Virus record (IMG/VR): IMGVR_UViG_3300046170_000277
Span: 1 to 59,242 of that record
Length of the DNA stretch: 59,242 nucleotides
Reading direction: 5' to 3' (one strand)
Origin: a virus
A program made the position numbers and the translations under genes. Position 1 is the first letter of the stretch, and every line of letters begins with the position of its first letter. The notes below the pieces were generated by a model. It was not told where the DNA came from. It made no database searches and worked only from the letters and a program-made list of their open reading frames with translations. Positions 29,383 through 40,365 of this stretch are shown piece after piece.

Positions 29383-30603
29383 ATGCCAATGAATAATAAA
29401 ACGGTTAGATCTCGCAATCGAAAACTGTTCATCACGAATGAAACTACAGCAGGTTCACCAGTGTTTCCTGGTACTCTTGATGCGTTTCTGGCTTCAGAAA
29501 TTGCTAGCTTCAGCCAGGAAACAGAAACAGCCACAGTGAATGAATACACAGACCAGCTTTTGGCCAAAACAGAAGTGGTGACTGGCTTTGGGTACGCCAA
29601 CCCAACCATGACCATCCACCCAAGATTTGGAACCAATGTGGGTGATCTTCCTGCAGAAGCCATCCTGCTGAAAAACTTTTTTGGAAAAGAAGATCAGACT
29701 GTAGGCACAAGCGTCAAATATACCTGGGAAGACCATGATGACACCCTTTGTGCGTGGCATCAGATCACAGATGTGATTCAGCAAGTAGCTTGCGGAATGG
29801 TGGTCAGTGAACTGAATTTCAGCATTGGGAAAAAAGACCTGCTGGCTTATGAATTCACGCTGATGTCCAACCAGATCCAGAACAATTCACAATGTGAAAT
29901 TCCTGCAGGTACTGCTTCCATTCCTGCTGGTGCCAATGTAATGGTGGATGTGGACACACAAGCCAGCTATGTGGCCAACCCTGGAACCAAGTTTGATGTG
30001 TATGACCTGACAGACACCAAGGTGGATTCAGATGTGGAAGTGGTCAGTGTCAGTGGAACGCAGATCGAATTCCTGTCCACTGGTACTCAGTATGATGCTG
30101 GCTTTGTATTGAAGCCAACCCTTCCTGCTGGAACCTATAGCACACAACAGCCTTTTGCACCTACCAAGGCCAGTGTCTATCTAGGGCCAGCCAATGAAAC
30201 CCTGATAAATCTGAAGGTTCCTGCCAACGCATTCCTGACCAGGGAAATCAGTGTCAGCATGAACAAGAATCTGCAGACACCCACAGAAGATGAATTGAAT
30301 GGTTCACTCTATGGTGGCGCAAGCTACGAAATAGATGAACCCAACATAGAAATCAGCAGCACGCTGAACATGAAGCCAGGAACAGGCAGACTGCAGGAGC
30401 AAGCAAAGGTGGACATGCTGAGAAGCATAGCCATTGAAATCCCATACTTAACCAGAAGCATGGTGATGTATCTGCCAGAAGTGTTCATGACAGTTTCTGA
30501 TGGTGGTGACAATGCTGGCGCAATGCAGCAATCTGTCAGTTTTCGGAATCACAGATCAAATGCTGCTAATGATGCAGGCAGATTTGAGCTTTGGTTCTAT
30601 TGA
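29383..30603 (+). CDS. Major tail tube protein
   Basis: A 406-residue strand-rich protein: RKLFITNETTAGSPVFPGTLDAFLASEIASFSQETETATVNEYTDQLLAKTEVVTGFGYANPTMTIHPRF, a Pro/Asp-rich insertion around residues 180-255, and a C-terminal TREISVSMNKNLQTPTEDELNGSLYGGASYEIDEPNIEISSTLNMKPGTGRLQ. The layout is that of tail tube proteins that have an extra Ig-like or loop domain in the middle. AAAGGG precedes ATG. Confidence 0.8.
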   Translation: MPMNNKTVRSRNRKLFITNETTAGSPVFPGTLDAFLASEIASFSQETETATVNEYTDQLLAKTEVVTGFGYANPTMTIHPRFGTNVGDLPAEAILLKNFFGKEDQTVGTSVKYTWEDHDDTLCAWHQITDVIQQVACGMVVSELNFSIGKKDLLAYEFTLMSNQIQNNSQCEIPAGTASIPAGANVMVDVDTQASYVANPGTKFDVYDLTDTKVDSDVEVVSVSGTQIEFLSTGTQYDAGFVLKPTLPAGTYSTQQPFAPTKASVYLGPANETLINLKVPANAFLTREISVSMNKNLQTPTEDELNGSLYGGASYEIDEPNIEISSTLNMKPGTGRLQEQAKVDMLRSIAIEIPYLTRSMVMYLPEVFMTVSDGGDNAGAMQQSVSFRNHRSNAANDAGRFELWFY

Positions 30604-30629
30604 GCAAACGCAAGCGTAAAAGAGGACAA

Positions 30630-31052
30630 ATGGGGCAAGCAAATGACTTTTCATTCATGTCAGTCAGCACTGGTTCTTTCAGTGCTGAATTTCGTGGAAT
30701 TGAGTTCACCTATCGGGTGCCAACTGCTGAAGAAGAAGATGAATTCACCAGCATCCAGTTCAGACAGGTCACAGAAGGCAGATCACTGGCAGACACCCTG
30801 GCAGGCAGCAAAGCAAAATCAGCAGAGAAGAAGCAGGAAAAGGTGATTCCATTTTCCAAGCTTCCACTGAAACGATTCCAGGCACTGTGCACAGGCTGGA
30901 CACCCAACTTCCAGGTGAATGGAACAGATCTGCCTTTTTCACCTGAGAATGTGCAGACGATCATTGAAGATTTGCCAAAGCTTGCACAGCAAGTGGATTC
31001 CGTTGTCTGGGCAAAGTACACAGAAGCCCTTGAAGAAGAAGAGGGAAATTAA
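30630..31052 (+). CDS. Tail assembly chaperone G-like (upstream frame)
   Basis: A 140-residue protein from ATG 30630, chosen for AGAGGA upstream over the open TTG starts at 30591 and 30600. Residues: FSAEFRGIEFTYRVPTAEEEDEFTSIQFRQVTEG, KLPLKRFQALCTGW, ending EALEEEEGN. It precedes the tape measure as lambda gpG does. The stop at 31050..31052 follows directly after the slippery GGGAAAT. Confidence 0.8.
   Translation: MGQANDFSFMSVSTGSFSAEFRGIEFTYRVPTAEEEDEFTSIQFRQVTEGRSLADTLAGSKAKSAEKKQEKVIPFSKLPLKRFQALCTGWTPNFQVNGTDLPFSPENVQTIIEDLPKLAQQVDSVVWAKYTEALEEEEGN
31043..31049 (+). promoter_or_regulatory. Programmed -1 frameshift site GGGAAAT
   Basis: Zero-frame codons are GAG GGA AAT TAA; the heptamer G GGA AAT is an X XXY YYZ slippery site, the same class as lambda GGGAAAG. 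Slippage lets ribosomes skip the stop and read the downstream frame. Downstream structure was not assessed in detail. Confidence 0.85.
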
Positions 31053-31462
31053 CGAAATGGCTTCAATCTGAAACTGGAAAGCTTCAATTCCTGGGGGAAT
31101 CTGAAGCGCATGGAATCACGATTGAGCCAGCCACACCCTGTTTGAAGGGTTGGTGTTGCCTGGATGAAGACAACCTGTGGGAATTGCAGGAGCAAGAACC
31201 ACCATGTCATGTCTGCCCACGCAAAGATTTTCAGCTAACACGTGCCAATGAAAGGCTGGTCAGAGTTTGGCGAATGCTTGACCTGACTGGCAGAGACAGG
31301 ATGTGGGAAGCTGGTTTCTTGCGTGAAGAAGCCATTGACAGGGCTTTGACCAGATACCGCATCAACTCACCACAGATGTATGAACGTCTGCTTTACATGG
31401 ATGTTTTCTTTGTAGAGTTTAGGCAGGAAAACAAGCCAAAGGAGGCAAAGAAGAACCAATGA
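31049..31462 (+). CDS. T-like extension, read by -1 frameshift from 30630
   Basis: After slippage the frame continues without stops: LTKWLQSETGKLQFLGESEAHGITIEPATPCLKGWCCLDEDNLWELQEQ ... VFFVEFRQENKPKEAKKNQ. The GT-like fusion (30630..31462) would have 277 residues. The C-terminal domain carries four cysteines (PCLKGWCCLDE, CHVCP), as in lambda-type GT extensions that recruit tail tube protein to the tape measure. Independent start TTG 31142 is possible but unlikely. Confidence 0.78.
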   Translation, partial: LTKWLQSETGKLQFLGESEAHGITIEPATPCLKGWCCLDEDNLWELQEQEPPCHVCPRKDFQLTRANERLVRVWRMLDLTGRDRMWEAGFLREEAIDRALTRYRINSPQMYERLLYMDVFFVEFRQENKPKEAKKNQ

Positions 31463-31611
31463 TTATTTGCTTCCACCTTCCACAAGCTGAAGCCACTCAG
31501 AATCCACGTCAGTGGGTTTCCATCCAGGGTGGCTCCACTTCATCATTTCCAAACAAAAACGGCACTGGCAACGCTCTGAAGCGTTCAGTGGATTGGTGTG
31601 CTCATGGCTGA
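31459..31611 (+). CDS. 50-residue hypothetical protein
   Basis: ATGA overlap with the T stop and 8-nt overlap with the tape-measure start. MIICFHLPQAEATQNPRQWVSIQGGSTSSFPNKNGTGNALKRS. No family recognised; tightness of the overlaps on both sides is the main support. Confidence 0.5.
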   Translation: MIICFHLPQAEATQNPRQWVSIQGGSTSSFPNKNGTGNALKRSVDWCAHG

Positions 31612-34600
31612 AGAAGTCTTACAGTTAGGTATTGACCTAGAAAAGATCATTCGAGAAATGAAGCAGTTGGAGGATCGTTTTGCCAAGCAGTTCCCCAAAG
31701 CTATAGATGAAGCTGAAAAAAGCCTGGATGACTTTGAAAAGGAAATGAAGAAGTCCACCAGGGATGGCCAGAAGCAATTCGACAAACTAGGCAGAGCAGC
31801 CAAGAAATTTGGTGATGATTCAGAAGATGCTTTTGAAGATGCCAGCACAGGTGCCAGGAAGTTTGGGAAGCAGTTGGACAGGCTTTCTAAGGATGTAAAG
31901 AGGATCACAAGTGGGATCCAGACAATGGCCCAGAAGACTGCCATGCTAGGCAAAGGGCTGACCAGCTTGAAAGCAATTGCTGGAGGTGTGGCTGCAGCCT
32001 GGGGGATCAAAGAATTTGTGATGTTTGGGGCCACGTATGAAAGAAGCATTGGAAAACTGAGAGCAGTTTCTGGAGCACTTCCAGATGAAATGCTGATCCT
32101 GAGAAAAGCAGTCAGGGAAACTGGAGCCACCACAGAATTCACAGCCAGCCAAGCAGCAGAAGCAGCAGCAAACTTGGCCGCAATGGGAATGCCTGCCAAG
32201 GAAGTAGCCGGAAACTTGAAGCTGATGGTGGCTGCATCCCAGGCACTGCAAGCACCCATTGAAGACGTTTCCAGAATCATCAAGCAGCAGCAAAACGTTT
32301 TTGGTCTTTCCACAGCAAAAATAGCCAACACCCTGACTGGAGCCTACACAACCAGTGCTGCCAGTGTTGAGAAGTTGGACGTAGCTTTGCGTCTAGGCTG
32401 GTAGTGCTGCCAAGAATGCTGGACTCACCTTTGATGAAACTATCGGAACCCTTTCATATTTCATAGATCGTGGACTGACTGCAGAGCGTGCTGGTACTGC
32501 TTTGCGTGGTGTCATGGCCAGACTGATCAAGCCCACCAAGATGGCCCAGGAACAGATGGAAGCCCTGGGGTTCAGCTTTGATGACATCAAGGACAAGAAA
32601 TTCAACGATCAGATGAAGAAGATTGCTCAAGGGCTGCAGCAAGTTGGCTCTGAGACAGAACGCAATCGAATTCTGATGAATCTGTTTGATGTGGAAACTG
32701 CTGGTGCTGCTGGAACGCTGATCAGAGGGTTCTTGGAAGGCAAGGAAGTGGTCAGTGAAATGGCTGAACAGGTAGGGCAATGCCACCACAGCAATGAAGA
32801 CTGCAGATGAAATTGCCAATGATCTTCTGGGCAAAATCAGAGGATTGGGCAGTGCACTGCAGGACAGGGTTTTGGAAGCTTTCCAGATGTTGGAGCCACT
32901 GCTGAACAGGGTAGTCAGCAAGGTGACTGAAATGGTCAGAAGTCTGACTGATGAAGACATGGCCAACATGATGGAAACGGTGGTGGGTGGTCTGCTGGTG
33001 GGTGCAGAAACCTTCTACAATCTGATAGTGGGTGCCATCAACAGCATTAGTGCCTTAATCAATTCTGATCAACTGAGAAAGCTTGGACAGCTAGGCGAAA
33101 CACTGATGAAGGCAGTGGTTGGGCCATCAGCACAAGACCAGAAAACAGAACTGCAAGGCAGAGCCAATCATCTTTATGGGGAAATCAAAAAGCTGGAAGA
33201 AGAACGTGCAGCAGCCAAGGCTGATGATTCCCTGACAGGTCAAGCATCTGAACTGCTGCTAGGTTCTGGTAAAGACAGCTACCTGGATAGTCTGAAGAAG
33301 GAACTGGCAGAGATCGAAAAGGTTCTGGACAACCTGGAGAAAAAGACAGGCAAGGCATTCAAAGCACCAAAGCTGGCTGAAGCCCTGGGTCTTTCCACCA
33401 ACTGGAAAGAAGATCTGATGGCAGACATCAGAACCCACATGGGCAAGCGTGCCAAGCAGAAGGGCATGAACGTAGAAGATGCCAGCAACAAGGCACCAGA
33501 CCAAGTCAATGTGGATTATGGTGATGAAAGTGGCCTGGAACTAGACAGATCCAAGACAGCAAAGCAGAGGGCAAAAGAGAAGCTTGGTGATCTAGGTGGT
33601 GAAGATGGAATCCAAGTTCCAAAGCACCTGGAAGCAATGATTCCAAACCTGGAGCACTTCCAAAGCCTTGCTGAAGATACGCAGAAGACCATTCTGGAAG
33701 CCATGCAGACCAGCCTGGAACTTACAGAAATGCAGAACTTTCAAGCTGGACAGGCTGCTGGTGCTGCTGCACTGATGGCTGAATCTGGAAGGATCCAGGC
33801 AGAGCAGTTGATCAAGCCTGCACTGATGCAGCAGGCACTGACTGAAAACTTGGAGCGCATTGGCGAAATTTACAAGGATTCAGAAGACAATGTGGAAACC
33901 CTGGTGGAACTGCAGAAGGTCAGGGTGGATCTGGAAAACCAATTCGGTGCAGCAGTCAAAGCTGGCCAGGGTGATCACGCCAGGAACTTAGACCAGCAAC
34001 TGAAGATGGTGGAAGGTGCATTGGCAGGCAGTCAGAAAATGGTTCTGTCTGAATCCCAAGCAGCCATCTTGACACAGAACAGGGTTAGCCAGATGGAAAC
34101 CCTAATGAATCTGATGGAAGACATCAATGCCATCAACGCAGATGATGGGAAAAATGCTGATCAGAACTATCTGAAAATAGCAGAAGCTTCAGCAGCCCTG
34201 GCAGATCTGGAATCCAAGGAACAAGGAACCATTACAGCAGAAAGAAGGGCACAGCTAGACGCAATCTGGAAAGCCCTTGGACACACTGAACAGATGGTGG
34301 TTGAAGCTGAAAAAGCTGCACAGATCAACATTGGTGAGCAGTGGGGCAAAGACATCAAAGCTTCCCTGGGGATTCTGGGTGACATGATGGACAACCCTGC
34401 AGGCTTCCAAGAACTTGGATCAGATCTGGCCCAGGGTGCCAAAGATGCCTACAAAGCGTTTAATGATGCGCCAGAAGGGGAAGGTGTGGGTGCTGCTGGT
34501 GCAGCAATTTCTGGAGCAATGGAAGCCAAGGCTGGTGGGCCAAAGGCAATGGCAGCAAATGCCATCATGAAGCTGATCCAGAGGCTAGAAGTATTTGGCG

Positions 34601-37600
34601 AAAGCCTTGAACTGACGTTAGGCAACAGCATCAAGATGTTGAATGCCATTTTCTCACCCATCACCAATGCACTGAAGGAAATCAACAAAGCCCTGGAACC
34701 AGTGTGGCAGGCACTTGGTGAGCTTTCCCAGGTCATCTTTGACGCATTCACACCCATCAAGCCACTGGTGGCAGTCATCAAAGGCTTTGCCAAAATCTTT
34801 ACCAGTGTGTTCAAAGGACTAGCCAGTGGATTGAAGCCACTTACACACGCAATGGATCAATTGACCAGAATCATTGAAAGCATTTTTGGTGGCTTTGGTG
34901 GTGGATCCTTTGGCCGGAATATCGAAGACCTGGAAAGTGCTTTGGAAACTGTTCGTGATGCTCTGGCAGACATGCGATTTGGAGACATGAACCCAGCAGA
35001 TGCTGTGACCAAACTGAATGATGCTACGAAAGAATATGAAGAACTAAGAAAGAAAGCGTTCAGTGATGGAGCATCAGAAGAAGACATCAGCAAGTTCACT
35101 GAATTTGCCAACACGTACCTGGGACTTTCTCAGGAAGTGAACAAGTCATCCAGCCAGTATGTGAAAGACTTTGAGAAAGTGAAGAAGGATCTGACAGGAC
35201 TGGAAGGCAAGCTGGTCAATGCCATTGATGGTGCTGATGAATTGGATGGAATTGGCAGTTTTATTGACCAACTTCTAAAAGGCTTGTTTGGTTTTGTTGA
35301 AAAGATAGCAGAAGCCATTGTGGCAGCAGTGGGCAAGCTACTAGAAGGCGCAATCAACCTGCTGGCCTATATTGCCAAAGCGATCATCGACAAGGTCAAA
35401 GAAGCACTGCAAGGTGCCTGGGATTTACTCACACAGATTGCCCAGGCCATCTGGGATGCAGTCGTAAAAGCATTGCAGGGTGTTTGGAATCTACTCACAC
35501 AGCTTGCCCAGGCTGTTTGGGATGTGATTGTTCAAGCCCTGCAAGGTGCCTGGAACCTGTTGACGAAATTGGCCCAACTGGTTTGGGATGTGATTGTTCA
35601 AGCATTTGAAGGAACCTACAACGCTCTGAAGCCACTATGGGACAAGATCTGGGGTGTGGTGGAAGCAGGATTCACTGGTGTCTATGATGCACTGAAAGCC
35701 TTGTGGGACATCATTTGGGGTGTTGTGGAGCGTACCCTGGGTGGTGCCTATGATGCCTTGAAAGCTTTATGGGACAAGATCTGGGGTGTTGTGGAAGATG
35801 GCTTTGGTGGTGCCTATGATGCGCTGAAAGCCCTGTGGGACAAGATCTGGGCTGTGGTAGAAGCAGGCTTGACTGGATACCACAACGCTTTGACAGAACT
35901 CTGGCGGATCATTTGGAATGTAATTCAAGAAGGACTCAAAGGTACTGTGAACCTGTTGCAGCCTTTGCTTGATGTGGTCAAGGATGTTTTTGAACGTGGA
36001 TTCAGTGGCACTGTGAACTTCCTGGGTGAGCTACTGAAACAAGTGGCTGGTGCACTTGAACGTGGCTTTGGTGGTGCTGTGGATTTCCTTGGTGAATTAT
36101 TTCAGCAGATAGTCAAAGCACTGCAGAATGGATTTGATCAAGCCTTCAACTTTGTAGATGCACTGACCAAAGAAGTGGTGAAAGCACTTCAGAAGGGTTT
36201 TGACCAAGCTTGGGACTTCACGGTTCAACTCATCACAGAAGTAGGCAAAGCACTAGCCAGTGGGTTCAATCAAGCCTGGAACTTTGTTGAATTACTGATG
36301 ACTGAACTTGGCAAAGCCCTGACTGCTGGCTTTGACCAAGTTTGGAACTTTACAAAAGAACTGTTGAAGGCAGTGGGCAAGGCATTGGCTGAAGGCTTTG
36401 ACCAAGCCTGGAACTTCCTGGTGGATTTAACAAAGGAAGTGGTGGCAGCACTTGCACGTGGTTTTGGTGGTGCTGTTGACTTCCTGAGTAATCTACTGAG
36501 TGAAGTGGTTGGAGCACTTCAACGTGGTTTCCAGGGCACCAAAAACTTCCTGACACAACTTTGGAATGAAGTGGTGGCAGCACTTCAGCGTGGTTTTCAA
36601 GGCACTGTTGACTTTTTGGGCAGACTGATCAGTGAAGGGCTGAATGCCATCACACGTGGCTTCCAAGGGCCAATTGACTTCATTGGAACTTTGTTCAGTC
36701 AGGGTGTGGCTGCTATTACCAGAGCACTGTCTGGCCCTGTCAGCTTCCTGCAAACCATGATCACAGGTGTGACAGACTTTATCCAAAAAGGGCTTTCTGG
36801 AGTGTTTGATTTCTCCCAGATGGTCATTGACAAGATTGGATCCATGCTGCAGGGAGGAAAGAACCTTTTGCAGTTGATTCTGGACAAGATCATGACTGCC
36901 CTTGGATTGAAGGGCAACAGTGGCAAATTCCCAATCCTTCCCAACCCACTGAAGTTCCTTGGTGGGCCAGATAACTTCCTTGAATTATCCTACAGCTTTG
37001 GAAAGGGTGGTTCTACTGGCATCATGGATGGTTCGTACACAGATGGTGGAATGGCAAAAGGGCCAAGCCACCAGGGTGGAATCATGGGTGTCACCAAGTC
37101 AGGTGCACCCTTCCTGTTTGAAGGTGGTGAATTCATTCTGAACAAGAAAGCTTCCCAGGCAATTGGGCCAGAACTTCTGGGCCAACTGAACAGGATTCAG
37201 AGCAGAAACGAAACAGATGTGTTTCTGAAGAACATGGGGATCATGGCAGATGGTGGGTTCCCAGATGCAAACAAGCCAATCAAGTCTGACAAATGGAAAC
37301 ACGATTTTGGAGGCCCACAAGATGGCCACTTCAGATTCCAAACTGGTGGAAATGCTGATGGCTATTTGGATCTGCTTCATCTGAACAATCCACTCAGTGA
37401 TTTCTCTGGCCCAGAATACTGGTACGCCAGAATGAAAGCTGATCTTGCACAAGGGGATCTGCGTTTTGAGCAAAATTTGATTCCCACAGACTTGTTCCAG
37501 TATGGTGCTGGTGGCTTGGTTGGTGGTGGTAGACTTCCAGAGTTTGGTTTTGGTGGAAGCCTTGGTGGGATCATTGATCGTGTCAAGGATGTTGTAGATA

Positions 37601-38616
37601 ACACAGTTGGCAGAGGTGGTGCTGGTGGTGTGGTTCACAAAGCCCTTGATCCAGTACAGAAACTTCTGCGCCAGTTGGCAGGCTTTGACAGACCAAAATC
37701 TGGAGGGTTTACAGAGCATGGCCCAGACACAAGAACACAGCAGGAAAAAGAAGGCTATGGTCATTGGGGTATTCCTTGGGAACCTGGGGTTCCAAAAGGT
37801 GGAACCTTAAACGATCCAGGGAAAACCAAATTTCCAGATTACACATCTGGCCACAGCTTTACCAAGGGAATGGAAATTGGCTTCAAAGGTGGTCTTGGTG
37901 ACCATGATTGGTTTTATGATCTGATCAAACTAGACAATCCTTTCTTTGAGTGGGTTGAAGGGATCACTGGCTATGTGGACAAGTCAGTGAAAACCATCAT
38001 TGGCTATTTGCCTTGGCCCTTGAATAGCGTTGCAGAATGGGGATACAAGACAATTTCTGATCCTGTCTATGGTCTGGTGAGGGACATGGTTGGGCCAGAA
38101 GATTTGAAGCTTGGCATCAAGGGCAAGATGCTGGACTTCTGGAATAGTAAGCTTTCAGCAAACTTTGGTGGTGACGTTTTGGATCAAGTTGGCTTGAACA
38201 GTTTGCCACTGCCAAAATCTATAGCTGGTGATTTCTCCAAGTATGGGATGGGTGGACTGGTCAATGGATTGCCACACAATGCTGGAGGAACCAAGGCTGA
38301 ACTGGAAGGTGGTGAATTTGTCATCAACAAGCAAGCCACCCAATCCTTGGGTGTCAACACCCTGGAATCCTTAAACGCACATGGTGGGGCCATCTTTGAC
38401 AGGCAAAGCGATCTATTGACCAGGATAGAAAAAGCCATTCTGAGTAGATCTGGAGGTTCTGGAGAGCAACCAGAAATTATTGTGAATGTTTACACAGACA
38501 TGAAAGGGGAAGCCCAGGCTGCTGTGAATAGCTTCAGAACAGAAATCAAGCAGAGAGCAGCCAGGATCCCAACTGGCAGCACGAAAGAAACCTACTTGCC
38601 AGTGAGTGTTCTATGA
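31604..38616 (+). CDS. Tape measure protein, two apparent frameshifts
   Basis: Determines tail length and takes part in DNA ejection. Three frames in order make one 2336-residue protein: 31604..about 32393, to about 32775, then to 38616. N-terminal coiled coil, then the PhageMin-tail domain (GATYERSIGKLRAVSGALPDEM ... GAYTTSAASVEKLDVALR / AGSAAKNAGLTFDETIGTLSYFIDRGLTAERAGTALRG). Each break is mended by removing one G: CTAGGCTGG near 32393 and GTAGGGCAATG near 32776. The centre has 22 tandem 22-residue repeats (35413..36864) and the end two EGGEFxxNKxA motifs. At about 1.5 angstrom per residue this would measure a tail of some 350 nm, unusually long. Start ATG 31604. Confidence 0.9.
35413..36864 (+). 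repeat. 22 tandem 66-bp repeats in tape measure gene
   Basis: Twenty-two consecutive units of exactly 66 bp encode a 22-residue helical motif, G(A/T)(W/V/Y)(N/D)xLxxLxxxVxxALxxGF. Early units are Trp-rich (ALKALWDKIWGVVE), late units GF-rich (ALQRGFQ). No insertion or deletion breaks the register over 1452 bp. Confidence 0.92.
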
Positions 38617-39647
38617 TTTTGGCAGAAATCAAAGTTGGTGATGATTGGTATTATTGTGCTGAAACTGATTTTGAGGGTGAGCACTTTTATTGGCCATTTT
38701 TGCTGGACATGAGCACCTTGGAACTTGGGCCAATGGGCAATGGTGGGCTGATTGGTGTCAGGCTCGGAAACCTGACTTTGACCAGGGATCCACACAATAA
38801 TAAGCACCCATTTGGTGGTGAACGCTATCAGCTTCTGATGAATAGCTACAACCAATATCTGTGCAAGCTGGTGTGGTCAAAAACCTGGGAGACTATCCAT
38901 GAAGGAGCAATGGCCCTGACCAGCACGAAAGACCAGGATCTGACTTTTGCTCTCACACCACCCACCTATCAGCAGACACTGAAGCACAGCAGCATCACAG
39001 AAAAATGGAACTATGTGGAAAAGGTGATTCCAGGCACACCAGTCAAAGTCAAAACATCACTTAATCATGAATATGTAGTTGGTATGCGTGTGGTTTTCGC
39101 AGAGATGACAGGCCCAGGCATTGAACTGAACTACACACCCAATGATGACAATTGGTATGTGGTTGGATCTGTTTCTGGTGATGAGATTGGAATCTATGAC
39201 CAGGATAATCAGCCATTGCCAAGCACTGACATCACTGATGGTGATTGTGTTTTTGACAATGGTGATGCTGATCATTCCAATGATGGGATACCCAAAAACA
39301 GGATGGGCATTCCAGCCCTGGTGCCCTTCACACATGGAACGGTCTTCCACAAAACGCCAGTGATCAGACGCAGCAATACAGAAGTGGCTAACCCCAACAT
39401 GCAAGTGACCAATCCTGCAGTTCCACTGGAAGTCTATGAAGATGGTGTTCTGATCCTGTCAACAGATTCCAGCAGCCCAGAATATCCAAACAGGTATCCA
39501 ACAAACGAAGTGATTTACTTGAACAGTGGCATGGGAAGTGGCCAACTCAGCATTTGTGGCAGAAGCCGAAATGGTGGAACCCTGACTGACTTGTTCACCT
39601 ATTTTGCCACAGAACTTGGTCTTGGTATCAACACAGACAAAATCTAA
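38613..39647 (+). CDS. Distal tail/baseplate protein (putative)
   Basis: A 344-residue strand-rich protein directly after the tape measure, ATGA overlap. N-terminus AEIKVGDDWYYCAETDFEGEHFYWPFLLDMSTLELGPMGNGGLIGVRLGNLTL resembles proteins in the distal-tail position. Insert with Asp-rich loops (DGDCVFDNGDADHSNDG) may bind calcium. No exact family match; place in the operon gives the assignment. Confidence 0.65.
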   Translation: MILAEIKVGDDWYYCAETDFEGEHFYWPFLLDMSTLELGPMGNGGLIGVRLGNLTLTRDPHNNKHPFGGERYQLLMNSYNQYLCKLVWSKTWETIHEGAMALTSTKDQDLTFALTPPTYQQTLKHSSITEKWNYVEKVIPGTPVKVKTSLNHEYVVGMRVVFAEMTGPGIELNYTPNDDNWYVVGSVSGDEIGIYDQDNQPLPSTDITDGDCVFDNGDADHSNDGIPKNRMGIPALVPFTHGTVFHKTPVIRRSNTEVANPNMQVTNPAVPLEVYEDGVLILSTDSSSPEYPNRYPTNEVIYLNSGMGSGQLSICGRSRNGGTLTDLFTYFATELGLGINTDKI

Positions 39648-39649
39648 TC

Positions 39650-39814
39650 ATGGCAGTAGAAGTCAGCAACAAAATCTTCAACTACAACGCAACAGAGCCA
39701 TCACCCTACGAAATTGCAGAAAATGTTGAAGTAGAAGTTGAAGAAAACTTTGAATTGGAAATCACCATCACTGCAGCATCCACCAGTGAAGATGAACTGA
39801 GGCTGATGCTGTGA
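39650..39814 (+). CDS. 54-residue acidic protein
   Basis: MAVEVSNKIFNYNATEPSPYEIAENVEVEVEENFELEI, a highly acidic two-strand-like peptide ending ..LRLML. Starts 2 nt after the previous stop and its stop overlaps the next GTG. No family recognised. Confidence 0.6.
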   Translation: MAVEVSNKIFNYNATEPSPYEIAENVEVEVEENFELEITITAASTSEDELRLML

Positions 39815-40365
39815 GTGAATCAAATTCCTTCATCATTGATGAAATTGGCAAGATAGCAGAATCAGCCAACCATCTGGTGGTCATCAAAAGCAATCAGCTT
39901 CATCTGGTAAACAGGAACCAGGATGCTTCAGCAGTGCTGGAAACTTTCAGAGCACCTGTTTTGCTGAAGATTGACATCAGCCAGGGAATGCCCATCAGAA
40001 GAATCAAATCTGAATATCAGCAGAACATTCCATATCCACACAGCAGAAGACTGGAAAGGCAGACGCAAACCGTCAATTTGCAGATTCAGCCCTATGGTCA
40101 GGATGTGGAAGTTGATTCACTCAGTCAGGTAGAAACAGAAGTGGGGAAGTTCCTTTCTGCGTATTATGAAATTGTGAAACGTCCACGTTGTTCAGCGACC
40201 TTGCAGGGTATCTTCAGTTTTGGAATTGGTGATGTTGTAGAGTGTTTTGATGAAATGCTGGAAACGCTTTCCAGAATCACCATTGATGTAGTTCAGTGGA
40301 ACTTCAAAGAAGAAACCACAAAGCTGGAAGGTTATTCCCAAATTACCCACATGAAGGAATACTGA
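39811..40365 (+). CDS. Tail/baseplate hypothetical protein
   Basis: A 184-residue protein from GTG 39811 (GTGA). SFIIDEIGKIAESANHLVVIKSNQLHLVNRN, PIRRIKSEYQQNIPYPHSRRLERQTQTVNLQIQPYGQDVEVDSLSQ. Mixed fold; no family recognised. Lies in the baseplate segment between tape measure and fibres. Confidence 0.65.
   Translation: MSESNSFIIDEIGKIAESANHLVVIKSNQLHLVNRNQDASAVLETFRAPVLLKIDISQGMPIRRIKSEYQQNIPYPHSRRLERQTQTVNLQIQPYGQDVEVDSLSQVETEVGKFLSAYYEIVKRPRCSATLQGIFSFGIGDVVECFDEMLETLSRITIDVVQWNFKEETTKLEGYSQITHMKEY

Noticed and set aside
31585-32331. Minus-strand frame of 248 codons
   Set aside because: Shadow of the tape measure gene; Ser/Ala/Phe-rich composition and no plausible operon context.
32393-32776. 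Intron or second programmed frameshift in the tape measure gene
   Set aside because: No protein residues are missing at either join and no slippery heptamer is present; removal of one base mends each break.
35413-36864. Non-coding tandem repeat or CRISPR
   Set aside because: The 66-bp period keeps one reading frame and encodes a coherent helical motif within the tape measure.
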